Below are positions 16,299 through 23,692 of a stretch of 26,563 bases of DNA, piece by piece. The notes under the pieces are model-generated. The model was given only the letters and a program-made list of their open reading frames with translations, searched no databases and was not told the origin of the DNA. Source of the DNA: Clostridiales bacterium (GTDB lineage Bacteria > Bacillota > Clostridia > Saccharofermentanales > DTU023); assembly GCA_004556455.1 (NCBI GenBank), contig SFGY01000011.1:1-26563 (forward strand), read 5' to 3'. Every line of letters begins with the position of its first letter. Position 1 is the first letter of the stretch. The translations under genes and the position numbers were made by a program.

Positions 16299-18575
16299 TT
16301 ATACCCGAATATGACGCTTGACCACACCGGTCAGCTTCGTGGGCAGTTGATTTAAGTCAGTAATATCGAGGAAGGAATCCCCATAGATCCTCTCAATATT
16401 CTGCTTATCGTTGCCGATTGCGGCGGCAACAAAGAGTATGCCTTTGCGTTGATATTCCTGCTTGATCCCTCGCAGATCCTCCTCAGCGGCTGTGCCGTAG
16501 TAACCGGTATCGGCAGGTTGCCCGTCTGATACCAGGATAAGAAGCTTTACAGCCTCGGGTCGCTTGGAAAGCGCCTCCGCCACATAGCGAAGTGCAGCTC
16601 CGTCACGATTGCTGCCGCGGGCACTGATATCCATCAGCCTGTACTTATCGTCATTGTCAAAGCCGTTGAACTCGGCATAGGAGTAAAGCTCTACCGAATC
16701 TTTCCCGTCATAGTAATCGGTCGAGTGACCGTATACCATAACAGGGATCTCAAGGCTTTCGCAGAAATCATACAGAATAATGGCTGCCGCTCTGGCATAA
16801 GTGCAGCGGTCGCAGGAGCACATAGACCCGGACTCATCCAAAAGAAGTCCCACCGCAAGCTCAGGGATTTCATTGGGCAGGTTGTTCTTATAAAACACCT
16901 TGCCGTCATTCCGACACAAAGCATGCGCATCCAGACGCCGCCCCATAATAAGGCCGGTCTGTTTGCCGCCGCGCCGGTTCTCCTTGAGCTGCCGCAGGAG
17001 ACTTTTCTGAAGCTGCCGAGAAATGCTGATGAGCGGATTGCAGATCGCATCGTATTGTTCCACAAGCTCCGGATCAACGGATGCAATGCGGTTCACGCGG
17101 ATATTGACGCCGCTGTGGATATTTCCGTAGGAAATACTCTGTGCAGCTTCATTCAGTTCCCGTATGCGTTCGCTCTCCAGCTCCTCGCAGGCAGCCTTTT
17201 CCGCCATATTGTCCAGGATCCGTTCGATATCCGAGGCTGCACGGTCATATTGCTCGCGCTGATACCCGGAATTTTTCGTGACGGAACCGCCGACAGGGGC
17301 GCTGACGCCGTCTGTCTGTTGGTGCGGAATTCTTCCTTTTTCGGATTCCGAGGTTTGCTGCTTTCCGGAGCCGGAACCTCCGCCACCGGGCTGAGCATTT
17401 TCAGAAGCATCTGGTTGATCCGAGGCTTCTCCAGACTCAGATGCGTTTTCATTGTTTTCTGACTCAGTTTGGGGAGAAGCGTTTTCATCGTCAGACTCAC
17501 TTTCAGACGCCTCGGACCGTGTCTCCGCCCTTGCTGCAGCAGTCGCTGATTTGCCGGTGTTGCCGGATGCCTCCGGAACAGGGGTACTGGTTCCGCTGCC
17601 AACTTCGGATGTGCCTGCAATGGAGCTTAGAATTTCAGAAAGCGTTTCAGCCACAGTGACTGTGCCGCCTGCAGCTTCCGCTTCTTCCTGACGCTCTTTG
17701 CAAACCTCGCAGAAATCCTGAATGTACTCCCAACAACGGATCATTACTGTGTTGACGGCATTCCAGCGCTCCTTTCCGGAACGGTTCATCAGGGCCTCGT
17801 CAATGTCATCAATCAGCCCGAATACTGTCTTTATGCGCTCGTCTGTTTTCGGCTCGTCACCGTATTTAATCCGCCCGAATTTGGCGTAGGACAGCATGAT
17901 CTGCAGGATACTTTCAAAAATATGCCTGCCGTCGTCTGTTTCCTTGGCAATCAGCTCTGTCACCGTATCAATCTCGTCAAAATGGCGCTCACGCAGCGTT
18001 TCCAAACCGTAGCCGAGTGTACCGGGGAAGCTGTTCAGCATCCGATTTTCGATATATCCGTCTTCAATGATATTGGCGATGTTCGCCGCGATCTGATGGA
18101 CCATCTGCAGGTTCTTCGGATCCTCTTTGACATATTCCCAGAACGCTTTTTCGTTCCGGGCATCCGCCGCCAGCCGGAAAGCCGGCGGGCGAGGATACCA
18201 TTTGAAGCTGTCCAGATAGTTGTGATAAGTCTGGGCAGAAAGAAAATCGGTAAAGAGCACATGCCCCAGCTCATGTGCAAACATACCGCACACGAGCTGA
18301 TACCGATTCTCGCGTCCTTTGACCTTGGTCACCAACGGATGCCCCGTGTTGATACGGATCTGCATATTGTCCGTTGCCGCCGTGAAGGCATCCTTTGGTT
18401 TCCAGTACAGGTTCACACGGACTCGACGGTTGTAATGATACCGTCTGGTCTGTGCTGCTGCCAGATCCTCAAAATGCCCCGCCAACATACGGGAGGAAAA
18501 GAACTGTTTATCCGTGATTTTACTGCGTTTCTCGTTGAGACGCTGTTTGACTAATTTATGATTCACCCTTGCCAT
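16299..18575 (-). CDS. CobT/NorD-like vWA protein with HELGH metallopeptidase-like N-terminus (758 aa)
   Basis: Partner of the AAA+ protein upstream. The N-terminal region has a zincin-type motif FAHELGHVLFTDF (HELGH at 101-105) followed by NIIEDGYIENRM near 160, where a third, gluzincin-like Glu ligand would be expected. A long low-complexity linker follows (about 335-445, Ser/Glu/Asp/Asn/Gly-rich), as in CobT. The C-terminal vWA domain has a complete-looking MIDAS: LLLDESGSMC near 577-586, a GSNRDGAAL stretch near 655-663, and LILVSDGQPADTG. MoxR-type ATPases act with vWA proteins to remodel or load metals into targets. The substrate and peptidase activity are unknown. Start: ATG after AAAGGAGG. 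Confidence 0.85.
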   Translation of the reverse strand: MARVNHKLVKQRLNEKRSKITDKQFFSSRMLAGHFEDLAAAQTRRYHYNRRVRVNLYWKPKDAFTAATDNMQIRINTGHPLVTKVKGRENRYQLVCGMFAHELGHVLFTDFLSAQTYHNYLDSFKWYPRPPAFRLAADARNEKAFWEYVKEDPKNLQMVHQIAANIANIIEDGYIENRMLNSFPGTLGYGLETLRERHFDEIDTVTELIAKETDDGRHIFESILQIMLSYAKFGRIKYGDEPKTDERIKTVFGLIDDIDEALMNRSGKERWNAVNTVMIRCWEYIQDFCEVCKERQEEAEAAGGTVTVAETLSEILSSIAGTSEVGSGTSTPVPEASGNTGKSATAAARAETRSEASESESDDENASPQTESENNENASESGEASDQPDASENAQPGGGGSGSGKQQTSESEKGRIPHQQTDGVSAPVGGSVTKNSGYQREQYDRAASDIERILDNMAEKAACEELESERIRELNEAAQSISYGNIHSGVNIRVNRIASVDPELVEQYDAICNPLISISRQLQKSLLRQLKENRRGGKQTGLIMGRRLDAHALCRNDGKVFYKNNLPNEIPELAVGLLLDESGSMCSCDRCTYARAAAIILYDFCESLEIPVMVYGHSTDYYDGKDSVELYSYAEFNGFDNDDKYRLMDISARGSNRDGAALRYVAEALSKRPEAVKLLILVSDGQPADTGYYGTAAEEDLRGIKQEYQRKGILFVAAAIGNDKQNIERIYGDSFLDITDLNQLPTKLTGVVKRHIRV

Positions 18576-18603
18576 TTAGGGTAGCCTCCTTTCTCTGAAA
18601 TTA

Positions 18604-20475
18604 TTATGCTGACGCCTTATGCCGTTTCGGTGCAAAAATCGGCTCCAAAACTGTGCTGATCAGTGCTTCGCGGTCAAGCTCGTCGGCAGTTGCCTTGCTG
18701 ATGATGGTATACAGCGCCGATTCGTAGACATCTCCGGTGATCTCGCTGCTGATGATCCAGTCGATCAGACTGCGCATACCGTAAGAGCCGTCCGTGATAC
18801 TGTTTTTGCGGCAATATTCCGCAAGGTCATTGACCACCTGCACCATCTTGGACACCTCATACTCATCCGTCGCACCTGTAACCGACATGGCACGCTGCGC
18901 CATTACTTCGGGGCTCGGTAGCTCTACATCCCGCACCAGACTCATTCGGTCGAGCACGGACTGGTTCATGCCGCGGCAGCCTTCATAGCTCGTATTGGTT
19001 GTTACAACTACGACGGCATCAGGGTGCCGCTGGATGACCTCGCCGGTCGGCAATGTGATAGAACCGGATTGTTCCAAAAGAGAGTTCAGACCCACCAGTA
19101 CGCCCGGTTGGACGATCGTGGATGGCTCCTGTATCTCGATCACATAGCCATGCTTGAGAGCCTTCACAAAGTCAGTCTCCACATAACGATAGGTCTGTCC
19201 GCTGCTGTTTTTATCTTTTACAGTCTTGGAAAGCTCCCGTACCTTTTCCGTTACACGGTCAAGGACGATGCTCATGCAATCCTGTGAGGTAGCAGCCGCG
19301 TTTTCGACGCCGGTCAGCGCCGTATAAACGCCTGCCGGATCGTAGTCCATATCGTCAAGGTCAGGCAGCTTCATCAGCTTTGAAACATTGGCATAGTTAA
19401 TGCCGCCCATCTGTATCAGCGTCTCCCGTTCAGCGTCCAATTGGGCACTGCCCGTAGAGTCCTCGGAATCCGGAAAAATCATACCGACAAAGTCGAAGAT
19501 CTCCGTGTTGGCTGAGCAGGTGTATTTCATATACGGCAGACCGAGGCCTGCAGCAATGGCTTTTGCACCCATCGTCTTGCCCGTACCTGCCGGCCCACGC
19601 AGCAGGAAATTTCGCATCTGCATGGATTTGCCGGTTGTTGCCTTGGCGTGCTTGCAGATGTTTACAACTTCCTTTGGGATGATGTACCACTCCGGAAGCT
19701 TTGGAATCAGCATTGTTTCCTGCGGCGTGAAGGTGCGTTTGTTCAACACATACTGTCCCTCAAAGTCGGCATGGTCGATGGTTTCCGTTGCGGAATAAAT
19801 CTGCGCCGGTCCGGTCTGGGCAAAAATCTTGAATTCGCCCGCCAGTACTGTAGTCGGTGTAAAACTGCCGGAATCCAGGTGCGTTTGAGATACACGCATC
19901 AGATTGCCTGCCTTGTCTACATTGACCTTGATATGGGCAACGCAGCTGTCATCCTTGATACGGCGATAGGCATTGTCGCACATAAGCGCCATGTAGTCCG
20001 TCGCCTTATCCATATGGGGATAGCCGGCGTTCAGCTCGTCCTGGTAAGCCTCGAAGATCTCTTTGAATTCATCATCCTGCATCAGCATCGGGAACAGCGC
20101 CATCATAACGGCGGCTCCGTCACGACCGCTGCTGTTGAGGGTGTAGTTTTCAAAGGTCTCCATGTTACTGTCATAAACGCTTGCCATCAGGCTGCCGGTG
20201 TTGCTATCGTACACCACAAGATGATAGGCATCCGCACCGGCAGAGGATTTATACTCTGCCGCCGTGCGATGATCGATGATACCGACAGCGCCCTCACCGG
20301 ACCCGTCCATGCAATGGCAGACCGCATGGACCGCCTTGATCACCGTTCCGCAAAGGGTAGAAGTTGTCCCGTCGCCGTACTTGGAAGACACCTTGATCTT
20401 TTTGTTTGCGATGGTGTCAAACGGCGACGGCAGACTTCTGCCGAAGTTAAAAATATTGTTGATGTATGTTGCCAT
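18604..20475 (-). CDS. MoxR/CobS-like AAA+ ATPase with extended N-terminal domain (623 aa)
   Basis: The C-terminal 340 residues are an AAA+ module. Walker A GPAGTGKT is at 294-301. The Walker B-like segment VIEIQE is at 445-450. Sensor 1 is in VVVTTNT (Asn494), and an arginine-finger-like segment SVLDRMSLVRD follows at 506-516. The usual Walker B Asp is replaced by Gln449, with Glu450 kept. Residues 1-260 form a beta-rich, presumably substrate- or partner-binding domain with several Cys residues (AVCHCMDG). It lies 28 bases upstream of the vWA protein and is surely co-expressed; together they resemble CobS-CobT or RavA-ViaA. The function on this element is unknown. Start: ATG after AAAGGGAG. 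Confidence 0.88.
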   Translation of the reverse strand: MATYINNIFNFGRSLPSPFDTIANKKIKVSSKYGDGTTSTLCGTVIKAVHAVCHCMDGSGEGAVGIIDHRTAAEYKSSAGADAYHLVVYDSNTGSLMASVYDSNMETFENYTLNSSGRDGAAVMMALFPMLMQDDEFKEIFEAYQDELNAGYPHMDKATDYMALMCDNAYRRIKDDSCVAHIKVNVDKAGNLMRVSQTHLDSGSFTPTTVLAGEFKIFAQTGPAQIYSATETIDHADFEGQYVLNKRTFTPQETMLIPKLPEWYIIPKEVVNICKHAKATTGKSMQMRNFLLRGPAGTGKTMGAKAIAAGLGLPYMKYTCSANTEIFDFVGMIFPDSEDSTGSAQLDAERETLIQMGGINYANVSKLMKLPDLDDMDYDPAGVYTALTGVENAAATSQDCMSIVLDRVTEKVRELSKTVKDKNSSGQTYRYVETDFVKALKHGYVIEIQEPSTIVQPGVLVGLNSLLEQSGSITLPTGEVIQRHPDAVVVVTTNTSYEGCRGMNQSVLDRMSLVRDVELPSPEVMAQRAMSVTGATDEYEVSKMVQVVNDLAEYCRKNSITDGSYGMRSLIDWIISSEITGDVYESALYTIISKATADELDREALISTVLEPIFAPKRHKASA

Positions 20476-20495
20476 ACTTTACTCCCTTTCTGCAC

Positions 20496-21227
20496 TCAGT
20501 GCGATAGATTGATTTTGATTCCCTCCGCAATACATACGGCATCTTCAAGCCCTGTTCGCTGCAATTCCAGGCAGACATTCTCCCAGCTCTCACGGGCAGG
20601 AAGGTCGTCAGCCGTCAGGATGATTTCGGTCAATCCCTGACCGATGGCATCATTGCACCGTGCATTCAGCTCAAAGATATGAGACTCCGCCCATTCAAAG
20701 GCGATGAGCTCATAGTTTTCTTTCGGTTGCTCTGTGGCAGGAGCTTCCGTCCGTTCCTCAGACTCATCCGGCTTTTTCGGTATCTCCTGATACTGAAGGC
20801 CGATAACCTGAAGGTTCTGAATAATGACCTTTGCCTTGCGATAACCGCCGGCTCGGTTGAGCAGGATATAGACCTCTTCGCCGAGTTCGATCAGTTCAAA
20901 CGCATTCGGTGCTTCCCAGATCCACCGGGCATTCGGATACTCATTCAGCACGAGCGTCGTAATCCGGCTGGTAATGAGAGAATGCGCCAGCTTCCGCAGA
21001 TCGCTTTCCGTCGGTGCCGGTATGGGGGCAGGAAGCAGCGGCTGCGGTTCTACCTGGTCAACACGATTGCCGGATAGAAACAGCAGTCGGATCGCTGCAA
21101 CAAAAATGCCGAGGATGATGAGCAGCAGGATCGGCCAGAGTCTGCAAATGAATGTCAGCAGAGCCAGCGATCCCAAAATCATCAGCACCTCATAGGCAAT
21201 TTGCCGCTTTCGGTCTTTGTTGTTCAT
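20496..21227 (-). CDS. Membrane-anchored protein upstream of the MoxR-vWA pair (243 aa)
   Basis: No family is recognised. The start is taken at the ATG at 21227 with an AAAGGAC site; the longer open frame runs through a hairpin and is rejected. After a basic N-terminus (MNNKDRKRQIAYE) there are two close hydrophobic segments (about 13-32 and 34-52). These are followed by a Pro-rich stretch (PLLPAPIPAPTES) and a soluble domain, then an acidic linker (about 155-180) and a final small domain. The likely topology is a membrane hairpin with a large cytoplasmic domain. It ends 20 bases before the AAA+ gene, so it may tether the MoxR-vWA machine to the membrane; this is inferred from position only. 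Confidence 0.75.
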   Translation of the reverse strand: MNNKDRKRQIAYEVLMILGSLALLTFICRLWPILLLIILGIFVAAIRLLFLSGNRVDQVEPQPLLPAPIPAPTESDLRKLAHSLITSRITTLVLNEYPNARWIWEAPNAFELIELGEEVYILLNRAGGYRKAKVIIQNLQVIGLQYQEIPKKPDESEERTEAPATEQPKENYELIAFEWAESHIFELNARCNDAIGQGLTEIILTADDLPARESWENVCLELQRTGLEDAVCIAEGIKINLSH

Positions 21228-21249
21228 AGAGATGTCCTTTCTGAACGCA

Positions 21250-21292
21250 AAAAGGCGCACACAAGAAACCATACGGTCACTCATGTGCGCCT
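21250..21292 (-). terminator. Intrinsic terminator-like hairpin between ssb and the membrane/MoxR/vWA genes
   Basis: A perfect 9-bp repeat AGGCGCACA (21253-21261) / TGTGCGCCT (21284-21292) is followed on the minus strand by TTTTGCG. It starts 28 bases after the ssb stop. Only about 25 bases separate it from the ATG at 21227, so no separate promoter fits and downstream expression requires readthrough or processing. Confidence 0.75.
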
Positions 21293-21320
21293 CTTATACG
21301 CCCGATTCAATTGTTGCCTC

Positions 21321-21806
21321 TCAGTTTTCGTCGAAGAAGGAATTGCCTCCGCCAAACGACTCGTAGCCGGTAAAGCCGCCGCCGTTATTTGCGGGTGCGG
21401 CCGCTGCCGGTGCTGTCGCTGCTGCCGGATGTCCTTGCGCTTCATCGGTGTTCTGGTTATCCTTAGACTTACCTCCGCCGGAAGCATACTCAATATCATC
21501 CAGAATGATGACCATTGCGCTTTTCTTCTCATGAGTCTGCTGGTCTTCCCAAACATCCTCGTCCAGACGGCCGATAAGATTGACAAAGGATCCATCCTTG
21601 AGCTGCATCTTTTTGATGCGCTCGCAAATCGGACCGAAGCCCTTAACTGCCAGATTGATCCACCGAGCATTATTCTCAGCGTTAGGGTCATAGACCTTCT
21701 TGCCGATCCGGAATCTCACCGCATCACCTTTCTCGGAAAACTTGATGGCTGCTGCGCCGTCATATCCTCTCGATACGACGACCTGGGTTGCAAATACTTT
21801 TAACAT
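21321..21806 (-). CDS. ssb: Single-stranded DNA-binding protein (161 aa)
   Basis: Element-type SSB with an OB-fold N-terminal domain (MLKVFATQVVVSRGYDG; ARWINLAVKGFGPICERI; KDGSFVNLIGRLDEDVWED) and a flexible Gly/Ala/Pro-rich tail from about residue 112. It would coat single-stranded DNA during replication, conjugative transfer or recombination and supply substrate for the annealing protein. The C-terminus ends GGNSFFDEN rather than the acidic DDDIPF-type tip of housekeeping SSBs, so interactions with host repair proteins may differ. The start is the ATG at 21806 with an AAAGGAG site; an upstream in-frame ATG would run through the attenuator leader and is rejected. A dedicated promoter and leader lie upstream. 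Confidence 0.85.
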   Translation of the reverse strand: MLKVFATQVVVSRGYDGAAAIKFSEKGDAVRFRIGKKVYDPNAENNARWINLAVKGFGPICERIKKMQLKDGSFVNLIGRLDEDVWEDQQTHEKKSAMVIILDDIEYASGGGKSKDNQNTDEAQGHPAAATAPAAAAPANNGGGFTGYESFGGGNSFFDEN

Positions 21807-21888
21807 AGGGTGCTCCTTTCTGCAGGGATCGCCTGCAACAAAAATATTTATTTCATCCCGCTTATCACGGGTAGAAACCGACAGAAAC

Positions 21889-21928
21889 AAAAAAAGTGCC
21901 AACCAGCACATTGCGTGCTAATTGACAC
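21889..21928 (-). terminator. Leader attenuator of ssb (module copy A)
   Basis: In the minus-strand RNA a 14-bp stem forms between GTGTCAATTAGCAC and GTGCTGGTTGGCAC (21896-21928, 5-base loop), three pairs being U-G, followed by seven Ts (21889-21895). On the plus strand these three positions would be C-A mismatches. It lies between the ssb promoter and ssb, so it must be bypassed for expression. The sequence after the stem (TTTTTTTGTTTC) and before it (GAGTT..CA.AGTGTCA) is shared with the copy at 11413-11447. Confidence 0.87.
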
Positions 21929-21984
21929 TTTGAAAACTCGGATTACTCGGATTTCTCGTAGGAAATCTTGAAACTTACAATGTA

Positions 21985-22013
21985 AGTATAGCATAATCCA
22001 CCGAAATAGTCAA
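21985..22013 (-). promoter_or_regulatory. ssb promoter, overlapping the stop of the 58-aa gene
   Basis: On the minus strand TTGACT (22008-22013) and TATACT (21985-21990) are 17 bases apart. The -35 box covers the stop codon of the upstream 58-aa gene. A 7-bp inverted repeat ACTTACA/TGTAAGT (21973-21987) overlaps the -10 box and the predicted start point and could be an operator. Six bases after the -10 box is GTAAGTTTCAAG, as in the promoter at 11506-11534. Confidence 0.87.
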
Positions 22014-22186
22014 TCCGTTTGGGGAATTTGCCCCGAAATCATCTTTTCGATCTCCGTTTTGGCAAAGTCCAAGGCAACAATTGCCCTCAGTGCATCGAAA
22101 CGAAGTGTTCCGTCTGCATTCCCGTTTTCCTCGACCAGGCTGTGTATCTCCTCCAGTAAGCCGAGTATTCTGTCTCTGTCTGTCAT
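22010..22186 (-). CDS. Small protein (58 aa), unknown function
   Basis: A short gene beginning MTDRDRILGLLEEIHSLVEE and ending MISGQIPQTD. It starts two bases after the stop of the 151-aa membrane protein, with an AAAGGGG site upstream. It is helical and acidic with no cysteines and no membrane segment. The tight spacing and sensible composition argue for a real gene. Its last codons double as the -35 region of the ssb promoter. Confidence 0.7.
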   Translation of the reverse strand: MTDRDRILGLLEEIHSLVEENGNADGTLRFDALRAIVALDFAKTEIEKMISGQIPQTD

Positions 22187-22188
22187 AG

Positions 22189-22644
22189 TCAGGCCCCTTT
22201 TCTTATTTCAACAGCATAGTAACCGTAGATCAGATATGCTCCGTCACGGCTGTACACCGGCGTCTTCTCCGATAAGTATATAGTCACAGTATCTCCCACA
22301 CTGAGGCGCTTTATCCTTTCGTGTATGGAAACGGTCAAAAGCCTCGGCACTTCCTCTTCATACTCAAGCGTCAGGCTTTTTACGCGCTTTCGTATCGCAG
22401 TTGTTTCCACCTGGACACAGGTGCCGCTTACCGAAATATAATCTCCTCTGATACAAGTATAAAACAGCCGTAAGGCATTTACAATAAAGAATCCGGCAAA
22501 GAGCAAACAGGGGAGGAAAAGGTATACGTCCCAAAAGCCGAACAGCGTAATAAAGAAGAGAAACACAAACACGATTGCAATGGCAAAGCGCCGGATCACC
22601 TGCTGCTGCAATGGCTCAGGGAGTTGCTTGAACCTTTCCTTCAT
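22189..22644 (-). CDS. Membrane protein with two N-terminal helices (151 aa), unknown function
   Basis: Two adjacent hydrophobic segments (about residues 20-40 and 42-62, including FVFLFFITLFGFWDVYLFLP) are followed by a soluble, probably beta-rich cytoplasmic domain of about 85 residues with IRKRVKSLTLEYEEEVPRLL and a VGDTVTIYLSEKTPVYSRDG stretch, reminiscent of small OB- or SH3-like domains. No named family is recognised. An SD-like GAGGTG lies before the ATG, 11 bases after the upstream stop. It belongs to the four-gene unit read from the promoter at 23693-23721. Confidence 0.75.
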   Translation of the reverse strand: MKERFKQLPEPLQQQVIRRFAIAIVFVFLFFITLFGFWDVYLFLPCLLFAGFFIVNALRLFYTCIRGDYISVSGTCVQVETTAIRKRVKSLTLEYEEEVPRLLTVSIHERIKRLSVGDTVTIYLSEKTPVYSRDGAYLIYGYYAVEIRKGA

Positions 22645-22655
22645 CCGATTTCACC

Positions 22656-23213
22656 TCACAATACGAGCACTAATTTCTTTTTCAACAGCCGCAGCAGACT
22701 CTGCACAACGGCACCGCGACATTCTGCTGCTTCCATTCGAGTTTCAAGAAGATTGTCTGCAATCGTATCGACCGTATAGATCCGTTCGATCAGTCTCTGC
22801 CGGTTAACTGTGTACAGAAGGTCCTGCGTGGGCTTGATCCCGTTTTCTATGAGATATACAAGCTCTGCTACGGTCAGACGAACACCGGCATTCTTCAGCC
22901 ACTGCAATATTTCTTTATCCATAGCCCTGAGCACAGATGGTCCGGTAGTGTCTGCCGGACAGAAGATGCACCTGGATGTGATCCGATAACGGGAAAGCTC
23001 GTCATTGTCTGTTTCGGTTTCCGCAAGCCCCAGCTTTTGCAGATAAGCGACTGGGGGCTCATTGCGCCCGAGAGCTTCCGCAAACTTGAAGCGGCCGTTC
23101 AGCCATGCTGCTGCGGCATTTCCCGTGAGTTCAAATTTCTGACCGCCGTACAAAACGAACAGAAGCTGTTCCGTAGAGCCTTTCTGCACAATTCCTTTGG
23201 ATAAATAAATCAT
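22656..23213 (-). CDS. Uncharacterised soluble protein (185 aa)
   Basis: No family is recognised. The start is set at ATG 23213, because the GAGGTGG before it gives normal spacing; a GTG at 23222 would overlap that site. The N-terminal half is a mixed region (FVLYGGQKFELTGNAAAAWL). The centre has two cysteines in RCIFCPAD. The C-terminal half is helical with a winged-helix look (LTVAELVYLIENGIKPTQDL) and ends in a very hydrophobic tail LLRLLKKKLVLVL. It might be a regulator or partner of the neighbouring membrane proteins; this cannot be decided. Confidence 0.72.
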   Translation of the reverse strand: MIYLSKGIVQKGSTEQLLFVLYGGQKFELTGNAAAAWLNGRFKFAEALGRNEPPVAYLQKLGLAETETDNDELSRYRITSRCIFCPADTTGPSVLRAMDKEILQWLKNAGVRLTVAELVYLIENGIKPTQDLLYTVNRQRLIERIYTVDTIADNLLETRMEAAECRGAVVQSLLRLLKKKLVLVL

Positions 23214-23274
23214 CTCTGCCACCTCGCATGCTTTTTACTTACATTACACGGGCAGCACACCGGATTTACAACGG

Positions 23275-23625
23275 TCAGACGAAATACAATATCAGTACGC
23301 AGAGTCCGATCACAACGAGTACGCCGACTGCCAGAACAATGATCTTTTTTACCGGGGCAGGGTCAGTTTCAAAGCGCTCCCTGCCGTGATCGACCGGCAG
23401 GAGATCCTCATAGTATCCGTCATAGTCGTCATTGTATGCTTTCCGGAGCTCAGCATCGGTCACAGTCGAAGATTTATGCTTTTTCTTTTTGCCCGCAGAC
23501 GATGTTACCACCGGTGTTGAATTCTCTGGTTTCTCCTTCTTGGCCGGTAATGCTTTTCCGCATTCAGCGCAAAAGGAAACGGCGCCGTCCGGAATATCGG
23601 CGCCGCAGTAGGGACAGTATTTCAT
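23275..23625 (-). CDS. Zinc-ribbon protein with C-terminal membrane anchor (116 aa)
   Basis: The N-terminus is a classic double-knuckle zinc ribbon, MKYCPYCGADIPDG...FCAECGKALPA (Cys4, Cys7, Cys19, Cys22). A Lys/Ser-rich linker and a Tyr/Asp-rich segment (RKAYNDDYDGYYEDLLPVDH) follow. The protein ends with a single hydrophobic helix, KKIIVLAVGVLVVIGLCVLI plus a few residues, making it tail-anchored with the ribbon in the cytoplasm. Such proteins are common in Firmicutes, but their roles are mostly unknown. It is the first gene of its unit, with an AAGGAG site and a clear promoter upstream. Confidence 0.85.
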   Translation of the reverse strand: MKYCPYCGADIPDGAVSFCAECGKALPAKKEKPENSTPVVTSSAGKKKKHKSSTVTDAELRKAYNDDYDGYYEDLLPVDHGRERFETDPAPVKKIIVLAVGVLVVIGLCVLILYFV

Positions 23626-23650
23626 TTTTACACGCTCCTTTTTGGCATAA

Positions 23651-23678
23651 TAAAAGTGAGCCCTTGCTACAGGCCCAC
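23651..23678 (-). promoter_or_regulatory. Terminator-like hairpin in the zinc-ribbon gene leader
   Basis: In the minus-strand RNA GTGGGCC pairs with GGCTCAC (23656-23678, 9-base loop, one G-U), followed by TTTTATTATG. It sits about 15 bases downstream of the -10 box and about 30 bases before the ATG at 23625. It is weaker than the hairpins at 11413 and 21889 but in the same position relative to promoter and gene. Confidence 0.5.
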
Positions 23679-23692
23679 TGATTGACGGTATT

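Noticed and set aside
19648..20640. Long plus-strand open frame opposite the MoxR-like gene
   Set aside because: It is a shadow of a well-supported AAA+ gene on the other strand, with no start signal.
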